NCBI RefSeq assembly: GCF_017873135.1
Contig: NZ_JAGGJV010000002.1
Span: 248,001-312,000, forward strand
DNA: 64,000 bases
Origin: Rhizobium herbae
GTDB lineage: Bacteria > Pseudomonadota > Alphaproteobacteria > Rhizobiales > Rhizobiaceae
Direction of reading: 5' to 3'
In this document: positions 23,992 to 33,586 of the stretch, piece by piece
Position numbering within the stretch: the stretch's first letter is position 1
Layout: the number at the start of each line of letters is the position of its first letter
Notes under the pieces: generated by a model
Seen by the model: only the letters and a program-made list of their open reading frames with translations
What the model was told of the DNA's origin: nothing
Database searches by the model: none
Position numbers and translations under genes: made by a program

Positions 23992-25425
23992 TCAGCCGCA
24001 TTGCCGGGCAAAGGCGCGGATGCAATCGAGGCCCTGTTCGAGCAGCGTCTGCGCCTGATCGGCGGTTTCCGCTTCGACATAGCAGCGCATCTCGGGGGCA
24101 TTGCCCGAGGGGCGGAAATGGATAACGCTCCGATCGGTCAGCGTTACCCGCAATCCATCGATGTCGCTGATGGATTGCGGCTTTCCTATGGGGGCGAGAA
24201 AGGCGGCGAGATTGTCCGCGCCGCCGCGCAGATAGGCCATCAGCGCGGCGCTTGTCTCAATTGGGAAATTCTCGATCCGGTCGCTCAGCGCCACCGGCAA
24301 GGCATAGCCCGCTGCAAGCGCCGAGAGAGGCTTGTGGCTGCGCGCGGCGAACGATAGCACCGCAAGCACCGGCAGGAAGCTGTCGCGCGTCGGCAGGCCC
24401 CTGAGCAGGGTGCCGTTGAGGGTGAAGTCGGTGGCGGTCAGCGTGCCGCCATTGGCCTCGAAACCGACGACGCCCGTCTGGCCGCCGGCAACGGCCTCCA
24501 GCATGCCCGCGATGACGAAGGGCGAGCCGACGCGGGTACGCAGGATGGAAAGGCCCTGCTGGCGCTCCAGGCCGGAATTGGAGGTGACCGGCGTGACGGC
24601 GATGGAAGCCCCCGTAAACTGGGCGGCAATCAGGCCCAGCAGATCGCCGCGCAAGGGCAGGCCGGTCTCGTCGCTGACGAGCGGCCGGTCGCCGTCGCCA
24701 TCGGCCGAGACGATGGCATCGAGCCCGTATTCTCCAGCCCAGGCCTTGAGCAGTTCGATCGTTGCCGGGGACACGGCTTCCGTATCGACGGGAATGAAAT
24801 CGGCGGAGCGGCCGAGCGGGAGGACATCCGCGCCATAGTGGGCGAGTACCTCGACGAACAGATCGCGTGCCACCGTGCTGTGCTGGTAGACGCCGATCTT
24901 CAGGCCGGACAGTGCGCCGGGCGGCAGGATCGCCGTGTTGCGGGCAAGAAAAAGCGCAATCGCGGGTTCGGAATGATTGTCAGCCGTTCCCGGCGTCGCG
25001 TCGATGGGGGTGGATTGAGCGATGATTTTGGCCGCCGCAGCGCCGATCGCCTCTTCATCGGCCTTGGCGATCTCGCCGTCCGGACGGTAGAATTTGATGC
25101 CGTTGCGGTCGGCGGGGATGTGCGAACCGGTGATCATCAGGCCAGCGGCATTCCTTTCCAGGCCATAAAGCGCCAGCGCAGGTGTCGGCACGGTGCCGCA
25201 GTCCAGCACGGTCAGTCCGGCACGGGTCAATGCGCCGGCGCAGATGGCAGAAATCTCCGGGCTCGAGGCGCGGAAGTCCCGGCCAAGCAGGATCGGATCG
25301 CCGGATCTGACCTGACCGGAGGACAAAAGATAGTGCGCGAAGGCGGTCGCGTAGATGGCCGCGGCGGGACCGTTCAAGTCCGTGGACAGGCCGCGCAGGC
25401 CGCTGGTGCCGAATTTCAAACTCAA
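23992..25425 (-). CDS. Phosphoglucomutase/phosphomannomutase family protein
   Basis: A 477-residue alpha-D-phosphohexomutase that moves phosphate between C6 and C1 of a hexose, feeding exopolysaccharide or lipopolysaccharide precursors. The N-terminus KFGTSGLRG, the active-site serine Ser101 in MITGSHIPADRNGIK, the metal loop SADGDGDRP, the sugar loop GFEANGGT and the phosphate loop RPSGNAPEMR are all present, giving four intact domains. The start is TTG, with GGAGAATAGA upstream. TGSHIP in place of the common TASHNP is typical of a subgroup of unassigned phosphomannomutases, so the substrate (glucose, mannose or glucosamine phosphate) stays open. Confidence 0.88.
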   Translation of the reverse strand: MSLKFGTSGLRGLSTDLNGPAAAIYATAFAHYLLSSGQVRSGDPILLGRDFRASSPEISAICAGALTRAGLTVLDCGTVPTPALALYGLERNAAGLMITGSHIPADRNGIKFYRPDGEIAKADEEAIGAAAAKIIAQSTPIDATPGTADNHSEPAIALFLARNTAILPPGALSGLKIGVYQHSTVARDLFVEVLAHYGADVLPLGRSADFIPVDTEAVSPATIELLKAWAGEYGLDAIVSADGDGDRPLVSDETGLPLRGDLLGLIAAQFTGASIAVTPVTSNSGLERQQGLSILRTRVGSPFVIAGMLEAVAGGQTGVVGFEANGGTLTATDFTLNGTLLRGLPTRDSFLPVLAVLSFAARSHKPLSALAAGYALPVALSDRIENFPIETSAALMAYLRGGADNLAAFLAPIGKPQSISDIDGLRVTLTDRSVIHFRPSGNAPEMRCYVEAETADQAQTLLEQGLDCIRAFARQCG

Positions 25426-25643
25426 TCTATTCTCCGTCTGGTTGACAGGATTTTGATAATCGGGCGAGTGACTCGCAGGGAATATTGGCGCATTCTACCC
25501 GTTTGGTAGGGGTTGGACGTCGAATGACGCCAAATTTGCAGTCGGGCAATAAACGAAACAACGAATAAAACAAAAACACTGGCCGTAATATGAAACAGGG
25601 ACACCAACCGAAGCAAACCCTTTTGGGAGAAATGAGGAGACAA

Positions 25644-26021
25644 ATGGCGGGATTTCGAAGTTTCGTTATTGGCTGCGTGCTGAGCGCCGCCTCCATCATG
25701 ACACCTATGGCCTCCGCGCAGGCGGTGCCGCTGGCGGTGCCGGACGTCAAGGTGGCGCATCAGTCCGATGTGCAGACCGTCACCCATCGCGGCCACGGTC
25801 ATTATCGGCCGAGACCTTACTATCGGCCGTATTACAGCCATCGGCGCTACTATCGCCCGGGCTATCGTGTCTATGTAGCGCCACCGGTGGTTTATCGCCG
25901 CGGTTACGGCGGGTCGCATGTGGAGTGGTGCCTGTCCCGGTATCGCTCCTACAATCCGTCGACCAATCGCTTCCTGGCGTATGGTGGCGTCTATCGAATC
26001 TGCCGTTCGCCTTACCGGTGA
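25644..26021 (+). CDS. BA14K-family envelope protein
   Basis: A small secreted protein of about 125 residues. The signal peptide MAGFRSFVIGCVLSAASI ends near ASAQA. The middle is rich in Tyr, Arg, His and Pro (YRPRPYYRPYYSHRRYYRPG). The C-terminal BA14K domain reads HVEWCLSRYRSYNPSTNRFL and ends GVYRICRSPYR, with two conserved cysteines. BA14K was described in Brucella as an immunoreactive, lectin-like protein and is widespread in Rhizobiales. ATG 25644 follows GAGGAGA; ATG 25632 or 25590 would lengthen it slightly. Confidence 0.88.
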   Translation: MAGFRSFVIGCVLSAASIMTPMASAQAVPLAVPDVKVAHQSDVQTVTHRGHGHYRPRPYYRPYYSHRRYYRPGYRVYVAPPVVYRRGYGGSHVEWCLSRYRSYNPSTNRFLAYGGVYRICRSPYR

Positions 26022-26040
26022 GCCGGCGTTTCATGTCGAA

Positions 26041-26074
26041 GACGGCGGGGATTTTCCCCGCCGTTTTCGTTTTT
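26041..26074 (+). terminator. Rho-independent terminator after the BA14K gene
   Basis: ACGGCGGGGA (26042-26051) pairs with TCCCCGCCGT (26055-26064) around a three-base loop. The sequence continues TTTCGTTTTTG, a good T-tract. Confidence 0.88.
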
Positions 26075-26095
26075 GCAAACACGTCTCCGCAAAAC

Positions 26096-26533
26096 CTATC
26101 CCGCCAGTGCGGTGTAAGCCCATAGCAGCATAGCGTAACGCGCTGCCTTGCCGATCGTTACATAGAGGAGGAAGACCGGAAAAGGCGTGCGCAGCAACCC
26201 GGCCGCAAGCGTCAGCGGATCGCCGATGACCGGCAGCCAAGAGAAAAGCAGGACAGGCCTGCCGTAGCGGCCAAACAGTACCTCGGCTCTCTGCCGGTTG
26301 GCTGGGCCGACGGGAAACCACCGCCGATGCTCGAAGCGCAGCAGAAAGCGGCCAAGTGCGAAATTGACTATGGCTCCAAGCACGTTGCCGATGGTCGCGG
26401 CCAGGAAGAGCTCGAACAGCCGGGCGTCCGGCTGCCCGGCCGCAAGGACCAATGCCGCTTCGGACACGCCGACCAGCAAGGTGGCCGAGAGGAAAGCGGC
26501 GCTGAAGACGCCGAAAAGAAGTCCTGCCGTCAA
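26096..26533 (-). CDS. YqaA-family membrane protein (DedA/SNARE-associated relative)
   Basis: A 145-residue inner-membrane protein with about four hydrophobic segments: LLFGVFSAAFLSATLLVG, FLAATIGNVLGAIVNFALG, LLFSWLPVIGDPLTLAAGLL and the last near the C-terminus. The FSWLPVIGDPLTLAAG motif is the hallmark of the YqaA branch of the DedA-like family, of unknown or lipid-transport-related function. The start is a TTG four bases after the stop of the upstream selenoprotein-W-like gene, suggesting co-transcription. The terminator of the convergent BA14K gene separates the two transcripts. Confidence 0.82.
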   Translation of the reverse strand: MTAGLLFGVFSAAFLSATLLVGVSEAALVLAAGQPDARLFELFLAATIGNVLGAIVNFALGRFLLRFEHRRWFPVGPANRQRAEVLFGRYGRPVLLFSWLPVIGDPLTLAAGLLRTPFPVFLLYVTIGKAARYAMLLWAYTALAG

Positions 26534-26537
26534 GGCA

Positions 26538-26819
26538 TCAGGTCCGGTCCGTATGGCCGAGATCGCGCCCGGGTTCGATCACGTCGCGCACACGCTGCTT
26601 CAATTCCTTCGGACCGGGAAAGCCGCCGTCGCGCTTGCGTTCCCAGATCAGCACCGCGCCGACGTGGATTTCGAAATTGCCGCCGGTGCCCGGAACGAGC
26701 GCGACCTCGCCCAGGCTGTCGCCGAAGGTGGAGAGCAGCTCCTGTGCCATCCAGGCGGCGCGCAGCAGCCAGTTGCACTGGGTGCAGTAGAGGATGGAGA
26801 TGCGCGGCTTTTCGGTCAT
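26538..26819 (-). CDS. SelT/SelW/SelH (Rdx) family thioredoxin-like protein
   Basis: A 93-residue protein with the Rdx fold. ISILYCTQCNWLLRAAWMAQ carries the CxxC redox pair in place of the selenocysteine found in animal SelW. TGGNFEIHVGAVLIWERK and FPGPKELKQRVRDVI complete the family pattern. It is cytoplasmic, with a probable redox role; the partner is unknown. ATG 26819 is at the family-typical position. It is the first gene of a two-gene unit with the YqaA gene. Confidence 0.88.
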   Translation of the reverse strand: MTEKPRISILYCTQCNWLLRAAWMAQELLSTFGDSLGEVALVPGTGGNFEIHVGAVLIWERKRDGGFPGPKELKQRVRDVIEPGRDLGHTDRT

Positions 26820-27006
26820 GTCGGCTTCCGGTGTGATTTTGCAAAGACGATGGTATCTCCCCGCCGCATGTGCGGCAACCACGGGCGATGACGATCGCCT
26901 CACGAAAATGTCAACTAAATTTATCATGTTTTAAAGGGGCGGACCTTGCCTCGTGCCATTTCCGCAGCAAGAAAATGCGGCATTGCGAAAATTCAAAGGA
27001 AACGAC

Positions 27007-27456
27007 ATGACCGACATCACATCCGTCCGCCCACCTGCCATGGTGCCCGCCCTGCAACGGCTCTATCTGCCGTTCGACACGACGGCGGAAACGCTTTTGC
27101 GTGTCATTGCCGGCGTGCTTCTGGTGACGCATGGCTACGGCAAGATCATGAACCCTTTCGGCGCTGTCGGCATGGTCGAAGGGCTCGGCTTTTACCCCGG
27201 CGTCTTCTGGTCGCCGCTTCTTGCTGCCACCGAGTTCTTCGGCGGCATCCTGGTCGCGATCGGCCTGTTCACCCGCCCGGCGGCCTTCGCGGCGATGATC
27301 GTGCTGCTGGTGACGGTCTATTTCCACGGTATCGTTCAGGGCGAGGGTCTCGGTGGTGCCGAGAAATCGATCCTCTGGGCAGCCATCTTCCTGTTCTTCG
27401 CCGTTCGCGGATCGAATGCGCAGTCGGTGGACGCCAAGCTCGGCCGGCAGATCTAA
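27007..27456 (+). CDS. DoxX-family membrane protein
   Basis: A 149-residue four-helix inner-membrane protein. LLRVIAGVLLVTHGYGKI is the DoxX entry motif, followed by FWSPLLAATEFFGGILVAIG and TRPAAFAAMIVLLVTVYFHG. DoxX relatives are linked to quinone or thiosulfate redox chemistry and oxidative stress, but the function of most is unknown. AAGGAAAC precedes the ATG by a few bases. It is divergent from the Rdx/YqaA pair. Confidence 0.88.
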   Translation: MTDITSVRPPAMVPALQRLYLPFDTTAETLLRVIAGVLLVTHGYGKIMNPFGAVGMVEGLGFYPGVFWSPLLAATEFFGGILVAIGLFTRPAAFAAMIVLLVTVYFHGIVQGEGLGGAEKSILWAAIFLFFAVRGSNAQSVDAKLGRQI

Positions 27457-27462
27457 ACATTC

Positions 27463-27490
27463 GCGCTGCGGTCCCGATCGGCCGCAGCGC
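27463..27490. terminator. Hairpin between convergent genes (DoxX and hypothetical)
   Basis: GCGCTGCGG (27463-27471) pairs with CCGCAGCGC (27482-27490) around a 10-nt loop that itself contains CCGATCGG. It touches the stop codon of the minus-strand gene. No T-tract follows on the plus strand. Confidence 0.5.
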
Positions 27491-27873
27491 TATTCCCCGA
27501 CTTTCAGGGGCAGTGGCTTGTAGTTGTCGATCTCGACTCGTCCCGCCGCGATCAGATCGATGGGCTCCCCGTCCGCCGTACCCGTGGCGGCAACGATGTC
27601 GAACCCTTCCACATTGCAATCGGTCTCGATCTTGGCCGTACTTCCCGCATTGACCGACGACCCGCCGAGTACGTCGAACGTGACGGTTTCATCCGGCAGT
27701 TCCGTGTTGCCGGTCGCCGTATTCTCCGGATCGAACCGTGGCCGCAGCGTCAGCGAGATGTTCGTCAATTCCTCGCCGCTCTCCAGCACGGCAAAGTCAT
27801 AGGCGCAGTAGCCCTGACCGCCAAACCAGGAAAACGTGTTGATCAGGGTGATGGCGAGGAAATTGGCGAACAT
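27490..27873 (-). CDS. Hypothetical protein, secreted or membrane-anchored
   Basis: 127 residues, no family recognised. The N-terminal MFANFLAITLINTFSWFGGQ could be a signal anchor. The rest alternates polar and hydrophobic residues like a beta-sandwich (LTNISLTLRPRFDP, ETVTFDVLGGSS, FDIVAATGTADGEPID). Two cysteines (GYCAYDF and ETDCNVEG) could pair in the periplasm. GGAAGG lies about seven bases before the ATG. It is 68 bases downstream of the next minus-strand gene and may share its transcript. Confidence 0.65.
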   Translation of the reverse strand: MFANFLAITLINTFSWFGGQGYCAYDFAVLESGEELTNISLTLRPRFDPENTATGNTELPDETVTFDVLGGSSVNAGSTAKIETDCNVEGFDIVAATGTADGEPIDLIAAGRVEIDNYKPLPLKVGE

Positions 27874-27941
27874 CTAAAAACCTTCCGAACGGATGAGTCC
27901 GGCATCGTAGACGCTGCCGCCCGCAGCCACCATGGCCATTT

Positions 27942-28376
27942 TCAGGCGGATGATGTTCTGCGTCGAATTGCGAAAGCGGCGAAAATGGCGATCGAGATTG
28001 CTATTGCCAGGAATACCGGCCCGACGGCGGAATAGGCGGGCGCACATCCTTCTTCGATCATGTAAGCGAAGATCACGTCATCACGCGGCATCAAGATTTC
28101 CGAGAGGCCGATCAGTCCGAGGAAAAGCGACAGGCCCAACAAGACGCCGGCTTTCGATGTCGTCAGATAGAGGCCGACAAAGAACACGACCAGCCCGCCG
28201 ATCGGTCCTACCACAATCATCAGAAATTCCGACGCAGCGTTCACCGGAGCAAGATCGCTGTAGTCGAATTTGTAGGCCTTATCGCAGACCTCAGCCAGTA
28301 TCGGGCCTGTAGCAGACAGCAAAATGGCGGCTGAAGCCGCCATTCTGAAGATTGATCTTGTCAGCCCGAAAGCCAT
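27942..28376 (-). CDS. Hypothetical membrane protein coupled to infB
   Basis: 144 residues. The leader [20 protein letters not shown] looks like a signal peptide ending near ILAEVC. Three transmembrane segments follow (about FLMIVVGPIGGLVVFFVGLY, GVLLGLSLFLGLIGLSEIL and VFLAIAISIAIFAAFAI), then a basic tail. The ATG shares one base with the infB stop codon (TAATG), so translation is probably coupled. No family is recognised. In many rhizobia rbfA occupies this position, so this gene is an unusual neighbour. Confidence 0.7.
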   Translation of the reverse strand: MAFGLTRSIFRMAASAAILLSATGPILAEVCDKAYKFDYSDLAPVNAASEFLMIVVGPIGGLVVFFVGLYLTTSKAGVLLGLSLFLGLIGLSEILMPRDDVIFAYMIEEGCAPAYSAVGPVFLAIAISIAIFAAFAIRRRTSSA

Positions 28377-31078
28377 TACAGCGTGCGGGTGATGTGCTCG
28401 ACGCGGAAGCACTCGATGGTGTCGCCGGCGCGGATGTCTTCGTAATTCTCGAAGGCCATGCCGCATTCCTGACCCATCGGCACTTCGGAGACTTCGTCCT
28501 TGAAGCGCTTGAGGGTCTTGAGCTTGCCTTCGTGGATGACGACGTTGTCGCGCACCAGACGGACACCTGCACCACGTTCGACCTTGCCTTCGATGACGCG
28601 GCAACCCGCGACCTTGCCGGTCTTGGTGATGTTGAACACTTCCAGGATTTCGGCATTGCCGAGGAAGGTTTCGCGGCGTTCCGGCGACAACAGGCCCGAC
28701 ATCGCTGCCTTCACGTCATCCACCAGATCGTAGATGATGTTGTAGTAGCGGATCTCGATGCCGGCGCGTTCCGCGGCCGCACGGGCCTGGACGTTGGCAC
28801 GGACGTTGAAGCCGATGATCGCAGCATTCGAGGCTTCCGCCAGCGAGATGTCGGATTCGGTGATCCCACCAGCACCCGAATGCACGATACGGGCCCGGAC
28901 TTCGTCGGTTCCCAGCTTGTCGAGTGCGCCGGCAATGGCTTCGATCGAGCCCTGCACGTCGCCCTTGATGACCAGCGGGAATTCCTTGAGGCCGGTATTC
29001 TGCAGCGTCATCATCATCTGTTCGAGCGAGCCGCGCTGGCCGGATGCACGGGCAACGGCCTTGTCGCGGGTGAGCCGCTGACGATATTCGGAGATCTCGC
29101 GGGCACGGCTTTCGTTTTCGACGACGGCGAACTTGTCGCCTGCCTGCGGCGTACCGGAAAGACCGAGAACCTCGACCGGGGTCGCGGGGCCTGCGGACTT
29201 CACATGCTCACCCTTGTCGGTGACGAGCGCGCGCACGCGGCCCCACTGGTCGCCGGCAACGATGATCTGGCCCGGGGTCAACGTGCCCTTCTGGACAAGA
29301 ACGGTCGCGACCGAACCGCGGCCGCGATCGAGCTGGGCTTCAACAACGGTGCCTTCGGCACTGCGATGAGGATTGGCCTTGAGGTCGAGGATTTCGGCCT
29401 GCAGCAGGATGGCTTCGAGCAGCTTGTCGAGGTTGAGGCCGGTCTTGGCCGAAACTTCGACGTCGAGCACTTCACCGCCCATGGTTTCCACGAACACGTC
29501 GTGCTGAAGCAGCTGGTTGCGAACCTTCTGCGGATCGGCTTCGTGCTTGTCGACCTTGTTGATCGCCACGATGATCGGAACGCCGGCTGCTTTCGCATGG
29601 GCGATCGATTCGATCGTCTGCGGCATGACGCTGTCGTCGGCTGCGACCACGAGGATCGCGATATCGGTCGCCTGGGCGCCACGGGCACGCATCGCCGTAA
29701 AGGCGGCGTGGCCGGGTGTGTCGATGAAGGTGATCTTGTGACCGTTCTGCTCGACCTGATAGGCACCGATATGCTGGGTGATGCCACCCGCTTCGCCCGA
29801 AACCACACTTGTCTTGCGGATGGCGTCGAGCAGCGAGGTCTTGCCGTGGTCGACGTGACCCATGATGGTGACAACAGGCGGACGCGAAACCATGTCGCCT
29901 TCGTCGTCCGCGCTGTTGAAGAGACCTTCTTCGACGTCGGATTCAGAGACGCGCTTGACCGTGTGGCCGAATTCGCCCGCGATGAGTTCTGCAAGGTCGG
30001 CGTCGATGACGTCGCCCGGCTTCATCATCTGGCCTTCCTTCATCAGGAACTTGATGACGTCGACGGCCCGTTCGGACATGCGCTGCGACAGTTCCTGAAT
30101 GGTGATGGTTTCCGGCAGGATCACTTCGCGCATGACCTTTTCGCGGGTTTCCTGCATCTGGCTGCGGCGGAACTTCTCCTGCCGGCGGCGCATGGCGGCC
30201 ATCGAACGGCCGCGCGGATTGCCGTCGTCGTCGAGAGCGGCAGTCAGCGTCAACTTGCCCTTACGGCGCTCTTCCTCGGTCTTCGGACGGGCAGGGGCCT
30301 TTGCAGGCTCCGGACGCACGACCTTGCCGCGCACCGGTGCGGTGGCGCCACGGTTCGGGCGGGCCTCTTCCTCTTCCTTTTCCGTTTTGCGACGAACACC
30401 AAGCGGCGGCGTGACCGTCGCTGTGGTCGCGGGCTGTGCGGCCTGCGCACGGGCCTGATCTTCCGCCTTGCGGGCGGCAACGGCTGCGGCTTCCGCTTCG
30501 GCGGCCTGGGCCGCCTCGACAGCTGCCTTCTCGGCTTCGCGTTCCGCAGGTGTGCGGGCTGCTTCTTCAGCGGCGCGGCGGGCTGTTTCGGCCTGCTCAA
30601 GCTTCAGGCGCTCGGCTTCCTCGGCGGCACGACGTGCCTCTTCGGCGGCGCGGCGCTTGGCGTCTTCGGCGTCGCGGATCTGGGCTTCGGCCAGCGCACG
30701 GCGGCGGGCGTCGATCTCACCGGCCGACAGCTGGTTGAGAACCACGCCGACACGCGGGCGGTTGTTGTTGTCCTGGCGGTTGTCCTGCTGGCGCGGCTGC
30801 TGTTGCTGCGGCGCAGGGCGCGAAGGCTGTTGCTGCTGGACGGGTGCCGGGCGCGGTTCTGGAGCGCGCACCACAGGGGCAGGTGCCGCAACGATCGGAA
30901 CGACCGGCTTTTCGTCTTCCGGCCGCATCGGCCGCCGCTTGCGCGTCTCGACCACGACTGCCTTCGTCCGCCCACGACCCATGTCCTGGCGAACTGTTCC
31001 CTGACTGACCCCGGAGGGCTTCAGGGTCAGCGTCTTCTTGGCTCCGCCGAATGTCTTGTCGTCGTTGTTGTCGGTCAT
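28376..31078 (-). CDS. infB: Translation initiation factor IF-2
   Basis: A 900-residue IF-2, the GTPase that brings initiator tRNA to the 30S subunit. The N-terminal third is a long, charged Ala/Glu/Arg/Pro-rich region (about residues 60-280) typical of alphaproteobacteria. The IF2 N-terminal fold follows ([20 protein letters not shown]). The GTPase has [26 protein letters not shown] and NKVD, and GGITQH lies in switch I. The C-terminal domains end at VEHITRTL. It is in the operon rimP-nusA-ylxR-infB, 105 bases after ylxR. Confidence 0.98.
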   Translation of the reverse strand: MTDNNDDKTFGGAKKTLTLKPSGVSQGTVRQDMGRGRTKAVVVETRKRRPMRPEDEKPVVPIVAAPAPVVRAPEPRPAPVQQQQPSRPAPQQQQPRQQDNRQDNNNRPRVGVVLNQLSAGEIDARRRALAEAQIRDAEDAKRRAAEEARRAAEEAERLKLEQAETARRAAEEAARTPAEREAEKAAVEAAQAAEAEAAAVAARKAEDQARAQAAQPATTATVTPPLGVRRKTEKEEEEARPNRGATAPVRGKVVRPEPAKAPARPKTEEERRKGKLTLTAALDDDGNPRGRSMAAMRRRQEKFRRSQMQETREKVMREVILPETITIQELSQRMSERAVDVIKFLMKEGQMMKPGDVIDADLAELIAGEFGHTVKRVSESDVEEGLFNSADDEGDMVSRPPVVTIMGHVDHGKTSLLDAIRKTSVVSGEAGGITQHIGAYQVEQNGHKITFIDTPGHAAFTAMRARGAQATDIAILVVAADDSVMPQTIESIAHAKAAGVPIIVAINKVDKHEADPQKVRNQLLQHDVFVETMGGEVLDVEVSAKTGLNLDKLLEAILLQAEILDLKANPHRSAEGTVVEAQLDRGRGSVATVLVQKGTLTPGQIIVAGDQWGRVRALVTDKGEHVKSAGPATPVEVLGLSGTPQAGDKFAVVENESRAREISEYRQRLTRDKAVARASGQRGSLEQMMMTLQNTGLKEFPLVIKGDVQGSIEAIAGALDKLGTDEVRARIVHSGAGGITESDISLAEASNAAIIGFNVRANVQARAAAERAGIEIRYYNIIYDLVDDVKAAMSGLLSPERRETFLGNAEILEVFNITKTGKVAGCRVIEGKVERGAGVRLVRDNVVIHEGKLKTLKRFKDEVSEVPMGQECGMAFENYEDIRAGDTIECFRVEHITRTL

Positions 31079-31182
31079 TCCGTTCCGTTCCTAAGATCAG
31101 GGCCGGATGCGTATCACCAGACCCCGCCGTTCAATTTCTGTTCTGCAATCGCGGCTGTTCCGGCCTGCGCCGGTGACCCGCG

Positions 31183-31869
31183 TCATTGTGTCGGCAAGCC
31201 AGATTCGGCGCCAACGGCTCGAGCGGGGACGGTTCCCCGGTATCTTTCGAGCATGTTTGCGCGCTTCACTACACCCTCACCCGCCTGCCCTGCAAGCGCG
31301 CAAGCATGGATAAAAGCATTCTGGCCTAAAAGCCCGTCCATTTCCGCTTCGGTGAAGAAGCGGAAGGAGGGTATTTCCTGTCCGTCATCGACGACAAAGC
31401 TCATCGCCTTGCGCGCCTGGTCTATCTTGCGCACACCGTCCGCAGCGGCATCGACCGCATGGAAGGTGGCGAGCGCCGCAAGTCCGCGCACTGCCTGTTC
31501 GACTTTCGAGGCGCCGCTGACGAACTGCGCGGCCTTGCGCGCCAGGTTCATCATGCCACCAAGCTGTATCGACAGCAGCCGATCGACTTCGTCGGCAAGT
31601 TCCGGTCCGGCGATCACATCCGCCTTCTTGAGGCCGCGGACAAACAGCTTCTTGGCTATCGCCTTCTCCAGCACCGCCCGTTCCGCCGTCACCCAGCAGC
31701 CCCGTCCGGGCAGCTGTTTCTTCAGATCGGGCACTACCCGGCCGTCCGGGCCGGCGACAAAGCGGATCAGCGTTTCCGGCGTTCCGCTCTGCCGTGTCAC
31801 GATGCACATGCGGCCATTCACTGCTTCACCATCGATGTCCCCCACAGGGTCCTTGTCTTCAATCAACAT
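31183..31869 (-). CDS. ylxR: RNA-binding protein, YlxR (DUF448) plus L7Ae-like domain
   Basis: About 228 residues in two parts. Residues about 18-90 are the YlxR fold (CIVTRQSGTPETLIRFVAGP, DLKKQLPGRGCWV, the GRG loop being the signature). Residues about 105-200 resemble the ribosomal L7Ae/L30e RNA-binding fold (LARKAAQFVSGASKVEQAVR). YlxR sits between nusA and infB in most bacteria and has been linked to RNA binding and RNase P. ATG 31869 is used; an in-frame TTG at 31881 is also possible, and neither has a clear ribosome site, consistent with coupling to nusA. Confidence 0.88.
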   Translation of the reverse strand: MLIEDKDPVGDIDGEAVNGRMCIVTRQSGTPETLIRFVAGPDGRVVPDLKKQLPGRGCWVTAERAVLEKAIAKKLFVRGLKKADVIAGPELADEVDRLLSIQLGGMMNLARKAAQFVSGASKVEQAVRGLAALATFHAVDAAADGVRKIDQARKAMSFVVDDGQEIPSFRFFTEAEMDGLLGQNAFIHACALAGQAGEGVVKRANMLERYRGTVPARAVGAESGLPTQ

Positions 31870-31920
31870 GGCGGTGTTCAAGCAGCAACATCTGTTCGGA
31901 TCACGATCAGCAACGCCCTA

Positions 31921-33528
31921 TCAGGCGTCCTGTTCCGCGCCTTCCACGACTTCGAGGGCTTCTTCTTCACGCGCCAGGTCTTCCTCGGTGATCCAGCCGG
32001 CCGCGAGACGCGCCTGCAGGACCATGCGTTCGGCCTCGACGCGCGAGACTTCGAGCTTGGAGAACAGGCCTTCGAACTTCTTCGTTTCGCCGTCCTTGCG
32101 CTCCGACCAGCCAACGAGGTCGTCGGAGGCGCAGCCTGCAAAGTCTTCCATCGTCTTGATGCCGTCTTCGCCCAGCGCCACCAGCATCTGGCTGGTCATG
32201 CCGTTGATCGTACGCAGTTCGTCGGAAACGCCGAGTGCGACGCGCTTGGCATCCAGTTCGCCTTCCAGCCGCTCGAGATATTCGCGGGCGCGGGTCTGCA
32301 GTTCGCTGGCGGTATCGTCGTCGAAGCCTTCGATCGAGGCGATTTCGTCGAGCTCGACATAGGCAAGCTCTTCGACGGCGGCAAAGCCTTCCGACGCCAG
32401 AACCTGGCCAACCATTTCGTCGACGTCGAGAGCTTCCATGAACAGCGCTGTGCGTTCGTTGAATTCCTTCTGGCGGCGTTCCGATTCCTCGGCTTCCGTC
32501 ATGATGTCGATGTCCCAGCCGGTCAGCTGCGAGGCGAGGCGGACGTTCTGGCCGCGGCGGCCGATGGCCAGCGACAGCTGTTCATCCGGAACCACGACTT
32601 CGATGCGCTCTGCATCCTCGTCGAGAACGACCTTGGACACTTCGGCCGGCTGCAACGCGTTGACGATGAACGATGCCGGGTCTTGGCTCCACGGAATGAT
32701 GTCGATCTTTTCGCCCTGCAATTCGCCGACAACGGCCTGGACGCGCGAACCGCGCATACCGACGCAGGCGCCGACCGGATCGATCGACGAATCGTTCGAG
32801 ATGACGGCGATCTTGGCGCGCGAACCGGGGTCGCGGGCAACGGAGCGGATCTGGATGATGCCGTCGTAGATCTCAGGTACTTCCATGGTGAAGAGCTTCA
32901 CCATGAACTGCGGATGGGTCCGCGACAGGAAGATCTGCGGGCCGCGCTGTTCGCGGCGCACGTCGTAGACATAAGAGCGGACGCGGTCGCCGTAGCGCAT
33001 GTTCTCGCGCGGGATCATTTCGTCGCGGCGGATGATGCCTTCGCCACGGCCGAGATCGACGATGACGTTACCATATTCGACGCGCTTGACCGTGCCGTTG
33101 ACGATTTCGCCGATGCGGTCCTTGAACTCGTCGAACTGGCGGTCACGCTCGGCTTCGCGCACCTTCTGGACGATGACCTGCTTGGCCGACTGGGCGGCGA
33201 TGCGGCCGAAATCCATCGGCGGCAGCGGGTCGGCGATGAAGTCGCCGATAACAGCGTCCGGGTTACGGTCACGTGCAAGCTCGAGCGGGATCTGCGTCGC
33301 GTAATCCTCGGCGACCTCGACGACTTCGAGCAGGCGCTGAAGGCGGATTTCGCCGGTCTTGGAATTGATGTCGGCGCGGATGTTGCTCTCCGAACCATAG
33401 CGCGAGCGCGCCGCCTTCTGGATCGCGTCGGCCATGGCGGCCAGAACGATTTCGCGGTCGATCACCTTTTCGCGCGCGACGGCATCCGCGATCTGCAGAA
33501 GTTCGAGCCGGTTAGCACTCACTGCCAT
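31921..33528 (-). CDS. nusA: Transcription termination/antitermination factor NusA
   Basis: A 535-residue RNA polymerase-binding factor. The N-terminal domain starts [20 protein letters not shown]. The S1 domain follows ([20 protein letters not shown]), then two KH domains ([19 protein letters not shown], and [20 protein letters not shown]). The C-terminal acidic helix-hairpin repeats are also present ([19 protein letters not shown] and [20 protein letters not shown]). GGAGA precedes the ATG by eight bases. The gene lies in the conserved order rimP-nusA-ylxR-infB. Confidence 0.98.
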   Translation of the reverse strand: MAVSANRLELLQIADAVAREKVIDREIVLAAMADAIQKAARSRYGSESNIRADINSKTGEIRLQRLLEVVEVAEDYATQIPLELARDRNPDAVIGDFIADPLPPMDFGRIAAQSAKQVIVQKVREAERDRQFDEFKDRIGEIVNGTVKRVEYGNVIVDLGRGEGIIRRDEMIPRENMRYGDRVRSYVYDVRREQRGPQIFLSRTHPQFMVKLFTMEVPEIYDGIIQIRSVARDPGSRAKIAVISNDSSIDPVGACVGMRGSRVQAVVGELQGEKIDIIPWSQDPASFIVNALQPAEVSKVVLDEDAERIEVVVPDEQLSLAIGRRGQNVRLASQLTGWDIDIMTEAEESERRQKEFNERTALFMEALDVDEMVGQVLASEGFAAVEELAYVELDEIASIEGFDDDTASELQTRAREYLERLEGELDAKRVALGVSDELRTINGMTSQMLVALGEDGIKTMEDFAGCASDDLVGWSERKDGETKKFEGLFSKLEVSRVEAERMVLQARLAAGWITEEDLAREEEALEVVEGAEQDA

Positions 33529-33586
33529 ATTAAAGTCTCCGTCTGATTGCCGGGGCCTCGTATCGAGGCGTCCCGCGCCCATAAAC

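Noticed and set aside
31183-31881. TTG at 31881 as the YlxR start
   Set aside because: It lacks a ribosome site and adds only four residues; ATG 31869 is equally placed and a stronger start codon, though the TTG is not excluded.
28352-32362. A very long plus-strand open frame (over 1300 codons) opposite infB-ylxR-nusA
   Set aside because: It is antisense to well-identified genes, its translation is low-complexity and matches no family; high GC content leaves the antisense frames open.
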